The position numbers and the translations under genes are program-made. This document shows, piece after piece, positions 53,796 through 63,674 of a stretch of DNA of 64,000 nucleotides. Source of the DNA: JBKHYJ01 sp046565505 (GTDB taxonomy: Bacteria; Acidobacteriota; Blastocatellia; UBA7656); the NCBI GenBank assembly GCA_046565505.1, contig JBKHYJ010000066.1, positions 1 to 64,000 on the forward strand, written 5' to 3'. A model generated the notes under the pieces. It ran no database searches. It had not been told where the DNA came from and worked only from the letters and a program-made list of their open reading frames with translations. The stretch's first letter is position 1. Every line of letters starts with the position of its first letter.

Positions 53796-56700
53796 ATGAG
53801 GAAACGAGTTTTTCTGGGAAGCTGCGCAAGACGTTTGCTCACTTTAATGCTTTCCATACTGCTACTGAGCGGCAGCGTCCCGGCTCAAGTGGGGTCGTCG
53901 TCTGTGCGCGGCACAGTGCTCGACCCGCAGGGCAAAGCGCTCGCCGGGGCGACCGTTTCGCTTACCAATCCAGGCATAAACTTTACGCGGACGGCCAAGA
54001 CTAACGAGACGGGCGGGTACATCTTCGACCTCATCCCGCCCGGCACGTACAGCGTCGAAGCGGAGTACCAGGGCTTCAAGAAAGCCGCCGTCACAGACGT
54101 GCGCGCGCTGGTCGACAAGCCGACGACGGTCGACTTGCAGCTAGAGGTCGGCAACCTTACAGAGACCGTGACGGTCTCGGCCGGGGCCGGCGACGTTTTG
54201 AGCAACACGACCGACGCGACGATAGGCAACAATTTCGTGTCACAGCAGATCGTCCAACTGCCTTTAGAGTCGCGCAACGTTGTTCAGTTGCTCAGCCTTC
54301 AGCCGGGCGTGACCCCGGACGGCTACGTCAGCGGGTCGCGGGCCGACCAGGCCAACATCACGCTCGACGGCGTGGACGTTAACGAGCAGCAGAGCGGCGT
54401 GGACCCCCGCAGCGGCCAGGCGTTTTCCAGCGTGCTGCGCGTGACGCCCGACTCTATACAGGAGTTCCGCGTCACCACCTCTACGCCGAACGCCACCCAG
54501 GGCCGCTCGTCCGGGGCGCAGGTGTCGCTCATAACCAGGAGCGGGACCAATGTTTTGAGCGGCAACCTCTTCTGGGCGCACCGCAACACCGCGACCACGG
54601 CGAACAACTTTTTCAACAACCGCACGATAGACCCGGTGACCGGGCAGTCGATCCCGCGGCCGAAGCTGATTCGTAACCTCTTCGGCGGGTCACTGGGCGG
54701 GCCGATCCTCAAAGACAGGGCCTTCTTCTTCTATAACTACGAAGGCCGCCGCGACGCCGCCGAACAGAGCGTCGTGAGGACCGTGCCCCTGGCGAGCCTG
54801 GGGCGCGGCGAAGTCCGCTTCCTTAACGCGGCGGGCTCGCTCGTTACGCTGACGGCAGCAGACATCAATCGCCTCTTCCCCGCGGTAGGCGTCAACCCTG
54901 TGGGGCTTGCGGTCCTTGCCGACGCGGCAAGGCGGTACCCGGCAAACGACCCGACGGCCGGCGACGGGCTGAACACGGGCGGGTTCCGCTTTAACGCTTC
55001 GCGGCCCGTGCGGCTCAACACCCACACGGCGAAGCTGGACTTCAACCTCACGAACAACCAATCCCTATTCATCCGCGGCAACTACCAGCAGGATCATTTC
55101 GCGGGCGCGCCGCAGTTCCCCGACACGCCGAGCCCCGACTTCTGGAGCCACCCGGTCGGGCTGGCCGTCGGCCACACCTGGACGCTCACTAATACGCTTG
55201 TGAACCGCTTCACTTATGGGTTCACGCGCGAGGCTTTCACGAGCGGCGGCGATTCGACCGAAAACGCCATCACCTTCCGCTTCGTGTTCTCGCCGCGGCT
55301 GTTCCAGCGCGAGCTCAGCCGCACGACGCCCGTGCACAACTTCACCGACGACGTGTCGTACGTCAGGGGCGTACACAACTTCCAGTTCGGCACGAACGTC
55401 CGCCTGATTAGCAACAACCGCGTGACGTTCGCCAACGCGTTCGACGACGCGGTGGCCAACCCCTCGTTCTACGACGCGTCGGGGGCCGTGCTGAGCAGGC
55501 CGATCTCCGGCATAGGTCCCGGCTGGGCGTCGCCCGTCAGGAACGCCGTGTCGGCCGTCGTCGGGCGCTTCTCACAGTACTCGGGCAATTTCAACTTCGA
55601 CCGCGAAGGCAACCTCCTGCCGGTCGGCACGGGTATAGGGCGCGAGTTCGCGACCCAGGAGTACGACTGGTATATGCAGGACGTGTGGAAGCTCCGGCCG
55701 AACCTCACGGTGACGCTCGGATTGCGGTACGGCTTGAGCAGGCCCGTCTACGAGACGAGCGGGCTGCAGGTCAAACCGACCACGAGCCTCTCAGAGTTCT
55801 TCAAGCGCAGGGTCCAGGGCGCGAAAGCGGGCACGCCCGTCAACGACCTCATAACCGTGGACCTGGCCGGCCCGGCCAACGGCAAGCCCGGCTACTACCC
55901 CTGGGACAAGAACAATTTCCAACCGCGCCTGGCGGTCGCATGGTCGCCCGATTTTAAGAGCGGTATTCTGGGCAAGCTTTTCGGGAGCAACGGGGCGTCC
56001 GTCCTCCGCGGCGGCTTCGGGATCACAAATGATTACTTCGGCCAGCAGCTCGCCGTCCAATTCGATTTGAACAGCACGCTCGGCTTCGCTTCCACGACGA
56101 CGATCGCCGCGAACACTTACAACGTCACGACGCGGCCCGCGCCGCGCTTCACCGGGTTCGGCCAGGACATACGCTCGCTGCCTGGGATCACCATCCCGAG
56201 CAACCTGACTTTCCCGCTCGTCACGCCCGCCGACGAAGCGCAGCGCATCGAGTCTTCGCTCGACGACAACCTCGTGTCGCCGATCCATTACAGTTGGAGC
56301 GCCTCGTTCGGCCGCCAGCTCAAGGGCGGGCTGTTCATCGAGGCTAGCTACATCGGCCGCAAGGCGCGTAACCTCCTAATCACGCGCGACATCATGCACC
56401 TCAACGACCTCGTCGATCCGAAGTCCGGGGTTGACTGGTACACCGCGGCGGGCATGCTCGCGGACCTCCGCGCGCAGAACGTTCCCGTCGCGAAGGTGAA
56501 AAAGATCCCATACTTCGAGAACCTGTTCCCGAGCGTGGAGAACTTTTTCGTAGACCTGCCGGCGTCCTACTCCGCCACGCAGAGGATATACGCCTACGTC
56601 GCCAGGGACCCTGTCGAGGGCGCCGACATACTGGACTGGACTTTCGTACAGTCTTTGATAGATGACTTCTCCAGCGTCGGCCCGAACGCCTTCTTCCACC

Positions 56701-57542
56701 CGCAGTACGCCGCGCTCGCCGCGTTCAGCACGCTCGGCGAATCCGACTACCATGCGGGGACGTTGACCGTGCGGCAGCGGCTGAGGAATCACCTGACGCT
56801 CGACTTCAACTACACTTTGTCGAAGTCAATGGACAACGCGTCGGGGCTGCAAAACAGCGACGTGTACGGGTCCGCGTTCGTCCTCAACCCGCTCGACCTC
56901 AAGCAGCAGAGGGGCGTGTCGGATTTCGACATACGTCACATCATCAACATGAACGCCGTCTGGGAACTGCCGGTCGGCCGGGGCAGGGCGTTTTTGAGCG
57001 GCATGCCGGGGTTCGCCGAAGCCATCCTGGGCGGGTGGCAGCTCACTAACATCTGGCGTTGGAATTCCGGCATCGTCGCCGGCACGCCGTTCGACGCCGC
57101 ACAGTGGGCGACCAACTGGAACGCGCAAAGCAACGGCGTGCGGATCAAGCCTATCACCGCGAGCCCGACGCGCGGAGGCAAGAACGAGCCGAACCTGTTC
57201 AGCGACCCGGTCGCCGCCTACCAGAGCTTCCGCAACGCGCGGGCGGGCGAGGTCGGGGACAGGAACGTGTTCAGGCTCCCCAACTACTGGACCATCGACA
57301 TGGGCCTGGGCAAAACGTTCACCATGCCCTACAACGAGAATCACAAACTGGTCTTCCGTTGGGAAGTGTTCAACGTCGCCAACTTCCAGCCCATGGGCAC
57401 GCTGCTCGGCGGCCGCGAAGGGTTCGGGCTCGGCCAGGACCCCAACCTTACGGAGCCATCGGGCGTGTTCGGCAACTTCACAGACATCCACCCGTTCGCG
57501 TCACCACGCGTGATGCAGTTCGGGTTGCGTTACCAATTCTGA
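53796..57542 (+). CDS. Oar-like TonB-dependent receptor with carboxypeptidase-regulatory N-terminal domain
   Basis: 1248 residues, outer-membrane transporter family. ATG 53796 has GAGGAGG 7 nt upstream; the frame opens 204 bp earlier without support. A signal peptide is followed by a CarboxypepD_reg-like domain ('SSVRGTVLDPQGKALAGATVSLTN' ... 'GGYIFDLIPPGTYSVEAEYQGF'). A plug domain ('IVQLPLESRNVVQLLSLQPGV', 'ADQANITLDGVDVNEQQSG') and a long beta-barrel ending in an aromatic C-terminus (LRYQF) come next. This type is very abundant in Acidobacteriota. Substrate unknown. Confidence 0.93.
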   Translation: MRKRVFLGSCARRLLTLMLSILLLSGSVPAQVGSSSVRGTVLDPQGKALAGATVSLTNPGINFTRTAKTNETGGYIFDLIPPGTYSVEAEYQGFKKAAVTDVRALVDKPTTVDLQLEVGNLTETVTVSAGAGDVLSNTTDATIGNNFVSQQIVQLPLESRNVVQLLSLQPGVTPDGYVSGSRADQANITLDGVDVNEQQSGVDPRSGQAFSSVLRVTPDSIQEFRVTTSTPNATQGRSSGAQVSLITRSGTNVLSGNLFWAHRNTATTANNFFNNRTIDPVTGQSIPRPKLIRNLFGGSLGGPILKDRAFFFYNYEGRRDAAEQSVVRTVPLASLGRGEVRFLNAAGSLVTLTAADINRLFPAVGVNPVGLAVLADAARRYPANDPTAGDGLNTGGFRFNASRPVRLNTHTAKLDFNLTNNQSLFIRGNYQQDHFAGAPQFPDTPSPDFWSHPVGLAVGHTWTLTNTLVNRFTYGFTREAFTSGGDSTENAITFRFVFSPRLFQRELSRTTPVHNFTDDVSYVRGVHNFQFGTNVRLISNNRVTFANAFDDAVANPSFYDASGAVLSRPISGIGPGWASPVRNAVSAVVGRFSQYSGNFNFDREGNLLPVGTGIGREFATQEYDWYMQDVWKLRPNLTVTLGLRYGLSRPVYETSGLQVKPTTSLSEFFKRRVQGAKAGTPVNDLITVDLAGPANGKPGYYPWDKNNFQPRLAVAWSPDFKSGILGKLFGSNGASVLRGGFGITNDYFGQQLAVQFDLNSTLGFASTTTIAANTYNVTTRPAPRFTGFGQDIRSLPGITIPSNLTFPLVTPADEAQRIESSLDDNLVSPIHYSWSASFGRQLKGGLFIEASYIGRKARNLLITRDIMHLNDLVDPKSGVDWYTAAGMLADLRAQNVPVAKVKKIPYFENLFPSVENFFVDLPASYSATQRIYAYVARDPVEGADILDWTFVQSLIDDFSSVGPNAFFHPQYAALAAFSTLGESDYHAGTLTVRQRLRNHLTLDFNYTLSKSMDNASGLQNSDVYGSAFVLNPLDLKQQRGVSDFDIRHIINMNAVWELPVGRGRAFLSGMPGFAEAILGGWQLTNIWRWNSGIVAGTPFDAAQWATNWNAQSNGVRIKPITASPTRGGKNEPNLFSDPVAAYQSFRNARAGEVGDRNVFRLPNYWTIDMGLGKTFTMPYNENHKLVFRWEVFNVANFQPMGTLLGGREGFGLGQDPNLTEPSGVFGNFTDIHPFASPRVMQFGLRYQF

Positions 57543-57567
57543 TATTGCAATCGCAGTTTCAGGTGAC

Positions 57568-57598
57568 GGGCCGGGGCCGACGCTCCGGCCCTTTTTTT
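57568..57598 (+). terminator. Rho-independent terminator of the TonB receptor gene
   Basis: GGGCCGG - 10 nt - CCGGCCC followed by TTTTTTT, 25 bp after the stop codon. Confidence 0.85.
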
Positions 57599-57645
57599 GC
57601 CCTGCTATGACAGCCGTGCCGCGAGGCGGGGTCCGAGGCAATGCT

Positions 57646-58368
57646 TCAAATGCTCAGGTCAATGACCCACGCGCGCGGCAGCATCTCGCTGACGATGTGG
57701 GCGGAGAGATTTATCCAGCGCGAAACGCCGTCGAGAATTATTGAGTCTGAAGTGACCGCTATTCTGCCCGAGCGAATTATCTCGCGGTCAGGGTTCCCTA
57801 CGACTTCAACTGCCCAGGGCCAGCCGCGCGCGGACGCGATGTCGCAGATGCGCCGGCGGAGGCGGCCGCTGTTGGAGATTGGCTTATCCAGAAGCCACTT
57901 CGCCGACTCGATGTCTGCCGCTCGCAGCGATTCGCCCACCAGACAGATGGCGGCCTCAGTCTCCGCCACCGACCTGTACGAGCCATGCACGCTCGACAAG
58001 TCGCGCAAGCACCCATCGCGGCAGACCATCAGGACGCCGCCGCCGAGGGCCGCTTCCACCGTGATGATCAGGTTGAACCCGTCGATCACCAGGCCGGCGC
58101 CGCGCGCGGCGTCCGCCGTGACGCGGGATTTCTCGCGGCGTTCTTTCTGTTCGTCGGAGCACGCGGCGCGTGATATGGCCAGGCGCTGGCGGTCTGTGAG
58201 CCCATGCCTGTCGCCGACAAGCTTGACCGAAGACTTAATGGCGTACCCCCTGCCCAGAAGCCATGACAATTCGGAGGCCGCCTCGCGGAGGGCTGGCAGG
58301 CTGCGCGCGCCGAACAATTCACCGTCCGCGGGATGAGAGCCGCGATGTTGTCTGTTGTCGGGACTCAT
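57646..58368 (-). CDS. DUF434 protein
   Basis: 240 residues from ATG 58368 with GCGGAG just upstream; an ATG at 58410 would add 14 residues. The DUF434 region ('ALREAASELSWLLGRGYAIKSSVKLVGDRHGLTDRQRLAI') is followed by a second conserved region with 'VIDGFNLIITVEAALGGG' and 'CRDGCLRDLSSVHGSYR'. DUF434 proteins are widespread and uncharacterised; a nucleotide-binding role is possible but not shown. Divergent from the small lipoprotein gene. Confidence 0.85.
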   Translation of the reverse strand: MSPDNRQHRGSHPADGELFGARSLPALREAASELSWLLGRGYAIKSSVKLVGDRHGLTDRQRLAISRAACSDEQKERREKSRVTADAARGAGLVIDGFNLIITVEAALGGGVLMVCRDGCLRDLSSVHGSYRSVAETEAAICLVGESLRAADIESAKWLLDKPISNSGRLRRRICDIASARGWPWAVEVVGNPDREIIRSGRIAVTSDSIILDGVSRWINLSAHIVSEMLPRAWVIDLSI

Positions 58369-58499
58369 CGTTCTCCGCGCCCCCTGCCCGAGCAAAAATT
58401 TGCGGGACATGATGACCCCGCCGCGCCCGACCAGTGCCCGCTCGTTCGCGACAACTTTACATCCGCGCAGCCGAGATAATCCAGATCGAACATAAGTAA

Positions 58500-58528
58500 T
58501 TGACTCGCGGGCGGGCAACTACGATAAT
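58500..58528 (+). promoter_or_regulatory. Promoter of the small lipoprotein gene
   Basis: TTGACT, a 17-bp spacer and GATAAT, 52 bp upstream of the lipoprotein ATG. Confidence 0.6.
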
Positions 58529-58580
58529 GTGCACATTCGAGTTTGTTCAAATCCGACTTTTTACATTTCGAGAGGCACCG

Positions 58581-59021
58581 ATGAATGGTAAAGGTAGAAA
58601 AGAGAATGCTTCTGGAGCAAAGCTCCGGCCGCTGGTCTGGGCATTCGCCCTCGGCGCTATGATGTTTACTTTCGCCTGTGGCGGCGGCGATAATCCGAAT
58701 AATAATGCGAACCAGTACCCTACGGGGATCAGCGCCGATATATATAAACAACTCAAGTACGACGCGCGCGTTCAAGATTACGAGGAGAAGGGCAACACGC
58801 TTGAGGTGAACGTCAATGAAGCCTGGATGTCTTCGCCCCCTGGCATGCGCGAGAGAGCGCTGGGGCAGTGGTACACGCTCTGGGAGAACGCTCACGGGAG
58901 GCAAGACGATCTTAAGATAGTCGTCAAGCACGAAGGCAACGAGATTGACGGGTGGTCCGGCGAGAAGGGCTATCAACCCGCCGAGAACAAGGCCAAAGGC
59001 TCCGCGCACGCGGAAAGCTAA
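58581..59021 (+). CDS. Small lipoprotein, unknown function
   Basis: 146 residues from ATG 58581 (AGAGG upstream). A signal peptide of about 33 residues ends with MFTFAC, and the following GGGDNP is a typical flexible linker of a lipoprotein. The mature part is hydrophilic and charged ('QLKYDARVQDYEEKGNTLEVNVNEAWMSSPPGMRERALGQ'); no domain is recognised. Followed by the two hairpins at 59061-59174. Confidence 0.75.
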   Translation: MNGKGRKENASGAKLRPLVWAFALGAMMFTFACGGGDNPNNNANQYPTGISADIYKQLKYDARVQDYEEKGNTLEVNVNEAWMSSPPGMRERALGQWYTLWENAHGRQDDLKIVVKHEGNEIDGWSGEKGYQPAENKAKGSAHAES

Positions 59022-59060
59022 GTCGCCTGTCTGATTACTCCGCGCGGGGCTGGTTGAAAA

Positions 59061-59090
59061 GCCGCGGGCCGAGTTTCAATGGCCCGCGGC
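59061..59090. terminator. 10-bp perfect inverted repeat after the lipoprotein gene
   Basis: GCCGCGGGCC - 10 nt - GGCCCGCGGC, 39 bp after the lipoprotein stop. Very stable but without a U-run. Confidence 0.5.
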
Positions 59091-59120
59091 CGAACGCGGA
59101 AAGCGAGCCGTCGTTTATGT

Positions 59121-59174
59121 AAGCCCTGAAAGGTCTCGATAACTGGATGGAGTTATTGAGACCTTTCAGGGCTT
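59121..59174. repeat. 24-bp near-perfect inverted repeat between convergent genes
   Basis: The arms 59121-59144 and 59151-59174 pair over 24 positions with one G-U wobble and enclose the 6-nt loop GGATGG; each begins or ends with AAGCCCTGAAAGGTCTC or its complement. It sits between the convergent lipoprotein and BACON-protein genes and could stop transcription from both. Its AT-richer composition differs from the surroundings, so a small mobile or REP-like element is also possible. Confidence 0.75.
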
Positions 59175-59273
59175 GTGTTATTGGCTGGCGGTTACTCGGA
59201 GCGGCGCGCGGCGCTTTAGGGTTGCGCCTCCGGGCTTCGCGGCCAGGTTTTAACAGCCTCTAAGCGGACCGGA

Positions 59274-62200
59274 TCAGATGCCCCGCTGCTTGATCGTGTG
59301 AGTCTTCCCGGCGATGGTTATCACGCCTTTGCGGGCGGTCGCGCCGGGATTCGGCCGCACGTTATAAGTGACCGTCCTGGTCCCTATCCCCGCACCCACC
59401 GACGTTATCGTGACCCAACTGACGTTCGTGCTCGCCCCCCACGCGCACCTGTCTTCGCAGTTGACGACGACGCTTCCGTTGCCGCCCGCCGCGTTGAAGG
59501 AGGCGCTTATGGGGGCCAGAGTGAAGACGCAATCGCCTGTCGTCCCCCCGTCCTGCACTATCGTGAAAGTCTGCCCGGCAACCGTGATAGTTCCCTGGCG
59601 CGGCGAGGTCGTGAAATTGTCTCTGACGGCGTAGGTAATAGTGTCTGTGCCGCTCCCGCTCGGGTCAGAAGTTACTACTATCCAAGCGGCGCTCGGGGTA
59701 GCCGTCCAGTTGCAGCCGCTCGGGGCCATGACCGTGAATCCGTCCTCCGCCCCGGATTCGCCGAAAAATTTGCTTATGGGCGAAAGCAGGTAACTGCATG
59801 CCCGCCCGGCCTGCGTAATAGTGAAAGTCTGGTCCCCGATTGTGATGCTCCCGGTACGTTGGTCGCCGGCGACGTTCGTAGAAACCGTGTAGAAGACGGT
59901 GCCGCCGCCCGTGCCGGCCGCCCCCGCTGTCACAGCTATCCAGTCGTTGTTGCTTGTCGCTTTCCACCTGCACCCGGCGAGCGCGGTCACGGTAACCGTG
60001 CCGCTCGTAGATTGTGATGGCACAGACGCGCTCGAGGGCTGGATTGAATAGCCGCACGGCTGAGTGCCCTGGTTCACGGTGAAGGTCGTGCCGGCAATGG
60101 TGATGGTTCCCGTGCGGGGGCTGCCAGTGACGTTGGGCGCGACGCTGTAATCGAGCGTGCCGCTGCCGACCCCGCCCGCGCCCTGAGGGACACTTATCCA
60201 GGGGGCGTTGCTGGAAGCCGTCCAGCCGCAGCCGTCGGTGATCGTAACGCTGACGCTCGAATCCCCCCCGTCCGAGGCGAAAGATGCGCCGGCCGGCGAT
60301 ATGGATGGCGGCGGGTTCACGACCGTATTCATGGCCGTCGCGGAGTTGTTGCCCGCCACAGGGTCACGGATTACAGAGCTAACTGTCGCCGTGTTATTAA
60401 TGACGAAGCCGTCGGCCGCGGAACAATTCACGACCGCGTCGATTGTGACGACGGCCGACGCGCCGGGCGCGAGCGAATTGAACGATACGATGCGGTTATT
60501 GCCCGACCCGCCGCAGACGCCGCCCGCGGCGGAGCAGGTGACGAAGGCAATTGACGGTGGCAGGTTATCCGACAACGTCGCGGGCACTGCCGCGTCGGGG
60601 CCATTGTTTGTAACAGTGATCCGGTATGTGATCTTATTGCCCGCCGTCACGTTGGCGGGCGAGGAGGTTTGGCTGATCGCCAGGTCCGAGGAGCCGAACG
60701 CCACGCAGGCCGAGAATTCCGAGCTGCTGCCCTGCGCGTCCGTAGCCGTCGCGGTGATGTATTGGCCTGAGGAGGCGGAGGTTGAAAGCGTAACGTTGAA
60801 GGCGGCATTGCCGCTCGCGTTGGTCGTCGCCGCGGCCGAGCCGAGGAACACCTGCCCTTCCCCGTTGCCCGAAACGTCACAGGAATCGCTCGCGAAGAAT
60901 TGAAGAGTGAACGTCGCCCCGGCCGCGCTATTGAGCGTACCTTGAATACTGATTCCGCCGCCCGCGAGGCTCGCCGCCGCCGTCAACGCAGGAAAGTTCT
61001 GCAACCCGTTCGCGCCTGAATCGGCGTCGCCCGCATCGTTCGGCGTCACTCCCGGGGGGCCGAGGTCTACGCCCAGCCCGGAGTTCGAGAAGATCGAATT
61101 GGACAGTACGGAGTTGGCCGTCCCTGTTTCAATCAACACGCCGTTCCTGCCGTTGAAGGCGATGATGTTTCCGCCGCCCCCGGCCGCCGCGCCTATCAGG
61201 GTATTGCTCGCGGAATTGAGGACATACACGCCATCTGAATCGTTGGGCAAGGGGCTGCTCCCATTCAAGGCGGTGCCAATGAAATTGCCCTGCACGCGGT
61301 TGTTAGTCGCGGTCGCCGCGTTGATTCGGACCCCGCTTATGCCATTGCCCGAGATGACGTTCCCTTCGCCGGCCGCCGTGCCCCCGACCGTGTTGCCGGC
61401 CGCGTCGCTGATGGCGACTCCGCCGCCATTGTTCCCTAAGTCAAGGGAGCCGGTCGCGTCCGTGCCTACCAGGTTCCCCTGAATGAGATTGCCCATCCCT
61501 ATCCCGAAGAATTGCACCCCGAAGCCTGTGTTGCCTGATATGACGTTGCCCGAGGCGGGGCCTCCGATGACGCTGTTAATCACGCTCGCGTTTCCGCTGA
61601 CCAAAGAAACGCCGTTGCTCCCATTGCCTATGGCTACAGCACCCGTTTTGTCAGTGCCGACGTAGTTGCCCTGGACGCGGTTCCCGGACGCGGGGCCCAG
61701 TATGAGCACCCCGTGCGACGAATTGCCCGACATCACGTTGCGCGCGGAGGCCGTGGCCCCCCCGATCACGTTGCCATCGCCGCCGATGATCGCGACCCCC
61801 GATTCGCTGTTCGCCTTGCCCGCCGTCCCGCCGGCGTTCGTGCCTATGAAGTTCCCTTCGACGTGGACGTTCGAGACGCCGGATATCTCGACGCCATTGC
61901 CATCGAAGCTGTTGATGGCCAGCCCCCGTATGACGCAACTGGCAGCTCCGACGCTCAGCCCCTTCGTGCCGGGCAGCGCCATGCCGCCATCCAATTCGAT
62001 TTGCGGGGCGCCGCTTCCGGGGCTTTGAGTCATGCCATCTATCGTGAGAGTCCCGCTTATCAAAGGGAGAGCCGACAGCGGCTTGATCGTCTTAATCCCG
62101 CCGCCGGTAATGCTGAAGTTGATCGCATCGGCACCGGGGTTTGAATTCGCGCTCGAAATCGCGTCCCTGAGCGAGCCCGCGCCCGAGTCGTTGGTATTGG

Positions 62201-63674
62201 TCACAGTGAAAACCGCCGACGGCGCTGTTAGAAGAATCGCGGGGGCCACCCGATTACTTCTCACCACCACGAGATCACTAAGCGCATCAGCGTTCAGCCT
62301 CATGGGTAGCACATCGACCGGCTCGCCTTCCACGTCCAGCGAAGCCGACAGCCGGAAGCGAGAGAGCGACTGCGCGGGCGGGGCGGACTCCGGTTGCGAG
62401 GACGCCGACTCGGCGGTGAGAATTTGGAGTTGACGGCCCGCTGAATCTATTACGAGCAGGTCTTCATTCGGCGAGCCGGAAACCCGCAAGGGGGTAAGGA
62501 ATCTCGCGGAAACATCGCCGGCGCTTTTCCGCGAGGCGACTGGCAGCGCGGTTGCGCTCGACTCAACCCAGCCCGATTCGCCATTGCGCGCGGCGGTCTT
62601 TGTCATCAGGTGCGCCGCCCCGTCGTCCGACAGCAGGGCTATCTCCTGCGATGCGGAGCCCGTGAAATCGCCTACCGCCGCCGACAGGATTGAAAATGAA
62701 AAGGAGAGCCGCGTGATGCCAGGCTGATCGTCAATTCCGTTCGCCCCGCCGGAAGGACGCTTGCGGTCCCTGCCGCTGACGATTACGAGGTTGTGACCAG
62801 CCGCTATGGCAATATCTATGGGGTATTCGCCATCCAACTGGCCGATGGCGATTGATTTCGCCGCGGCAGGCAGCGGGATGACTTCGGGCGAGGATTTAAC
62901 CGCCCCCTCGCAGCCTTCAAAAACGAGAAGCTTCGGTCCCGCCCCTCCGTCGAGGCCGACGATTACCTCCGCGAGGCCATCTATGCGATTCACGTCCCCG
63001 GTCGCGAGCGCGGTAACTTTGCCGGGCAGTGGGACGGGGCTGCCGGGGGCAAGCCCTCCCCGGCCATCGCCCGTCAACAACAGTAGCTTATCTCCCCCAA
63101 GTGCGGCCGCGACGACATCCGCATGCCCGTCGCCGTCGAAATCGCCGGTCCCGAGCAGCCGCGGAGAGTCAGAGACATCGAATGCCCGCGACGACAATAA
63201 AAATGGCGAGTCCATATTATCAACTGCCGAGGGCGAGCCGCCGGGCGTCGATTGCGCGCGGCGGCTGACGGCTTCGAGGCTGTTAGGGAAGATCGTATCC
63301 GCATGACCCCGCTGGATGGTGACGCCGCAACCGCCTGTTGCCTCGTATGCGCTGACGAGGTCCGGGATTCCGTCTTCATCGAAGTCCGCCGAAGCGAGCG
63401 CGACGGGGCGGGCCTGGTTCGCCCTTAATGCCTGCGAAGTCTTTGACGCACCTTGATAATCGGCGGGCAGGTCGCGGCCGTCTCGGAGGTTTATCCGCGG
63501 GGCGCCCCTGCCCGCCGCGCGGACGCTGATCGTCTTGCCGAGCAGACCGCGCCGTTCGTTCATTTCCTGCGCCGTCACCCCGGATGCCCGCGTTTGCAAT
63601 ATGGGAGTCGAATACAGAATAGCCATCACCACCGCCAGTAACGATACGAGCAAAAGTCTGTTGATAAATTTCAT
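59274..63674 (-). CDS. Giant secreted protein with FG-GAP, beta-helix, DUF11 and four BACON-like domains
   Basis: 1466 residues with a signal peptide (about 1-30). Approximate order: FG-GAP/VCBS-like repeats (95-470) with calcium-binding-like 'DFDEDGIPDLVSAYE' and 'DFDGDGHADVVAA'; a right-handed beta-helix (500-890) with 'NTNDSGAGSLRDAI' and many GN-rich turns; a DUF11-like Ig fold (1000-1120); and four tandem ~86-residue BACON-like domains (1122-1466), each with a CxWxA turn (CGWTA, CRWKA, CNWTA, CAWGA) and ending 'TITIAG.TFTV'. Probably surface-exposed adhesion or glycan binding. ATG 63674 with GGAG upstream. Confidence 0.9.
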   Translation of the reverse strand: MKFINRLLLVSLLAVVMAILYSTPILQTRASGVTAQEMNERRGLLGKTISVRAAGRGAPRINLRDGRDLPADYQGASKTSQALRANQARPVALASADFDEDGIPDLVSAYEATGGCGVTIQRGHADTIFPNSLEAVSRRAQSTPGGSPSAVDNMDSPFLLSSRAFDVSDSPRLLGTGDFDGDGHADVVAAALGGDKLLLLTGDGRGGLAPGSPVPLPGKVTALATGDVNRIDGLAEVIVGLDGGAGPKLLVFEGCEGAVKSSPEVIPLPAAAKSIAIGQLDGEYPIDIAIAAGHNLVIVSGRDRKRPSGGANGIDDQPGITRLSFSFSILSAAVGDFTGSASQEIALLSDDGAAHLMTKTAARNGESGWVESSATALPVASRKSAGDVSARFLTPLRVSGSPNEDLLVIDSAGRQLQILTAESASSQPESAPPAQSLSRFRLSASLDVEGEPVDVLPMRLNADALSDLVVVRSNRVAPAILLTAPSAVFTVTNTNDSGAGSLRDAISSANSNPGADAINFSITGGGIKTIKPLSALPLISGTLTIDGMTQSPGSGAPQIELDGGMALPGTKGLSVGAASCVIRGLAINSFDGNGVEISGVSNVHVEGNFIGTNAGGTAGKANSESGVAIIGGDGNVIGGATASARNVMSGNSSHGVLILGPASGNRVQGNYVGTDKTGAVAIGNGSNGVSLVSGNASVINSVIGGPASGNVISGNTGFGVQFFGIGMGNLIQGNLVGTDATGSLDLGNNGGGVAISDAAGNTVGGTAAGEGNVISGNGISGVRINAATATNNRVQGNFIGTALNGSSPLPNDSDGVYVLNSASNTLIGAAAGGGGNIIAFNGRNGVLIETGTANSVLSNSIFSNSGLGVDLGPPGVTPNDAGDADSGANGLQNFPALTAAASLAGGGISIQGTLNSAAGATFTLQFFASDSCDVSGNGEGQVFLGSAAATTNASGNAAFNVTLSTSASSGQYITATATDAQGSSSEFSACVAFGSSDLAISQTSSPANVTAGNKITYRITVTNNGPDAAVPATLSDNLPPSIAFVTCSAAGGVCGGSGNNRIVSFNSLAPGASAVVTIDAVVNCSAADGFVINNTATVSSVIRDPVAGNNSATAMNTVVNPPPSISPAGASFASDGGDSSVSVTITDGCGWTASSNAPWISVPQGAGGVGSGTLDYSVAPNVTGSPRTGTITIAGTTFTVNQGTQPCGYSIQPSSASVPSQSTSGTVTVTALAGCRWKATSNNDWIAVTAGAAGTGGGTVFYTVSTNVAGDQRTGSITIGDQTFTITQAGRACSYLLSPISKFFGESGAEDGFTVMAPSGCNWTATPSAAWIVVTSDPSGSGTDTITYAVRDNFTTSPRQGTITVAGQTFTIVQDGGTTGDCVFTLAPISASFNAAGGNGSVVVNCEDRCAWGASTNVSWVTITSVGAGIGTRTVTYNVRPNPGATARKGVITIAGKTHTIKQRGI

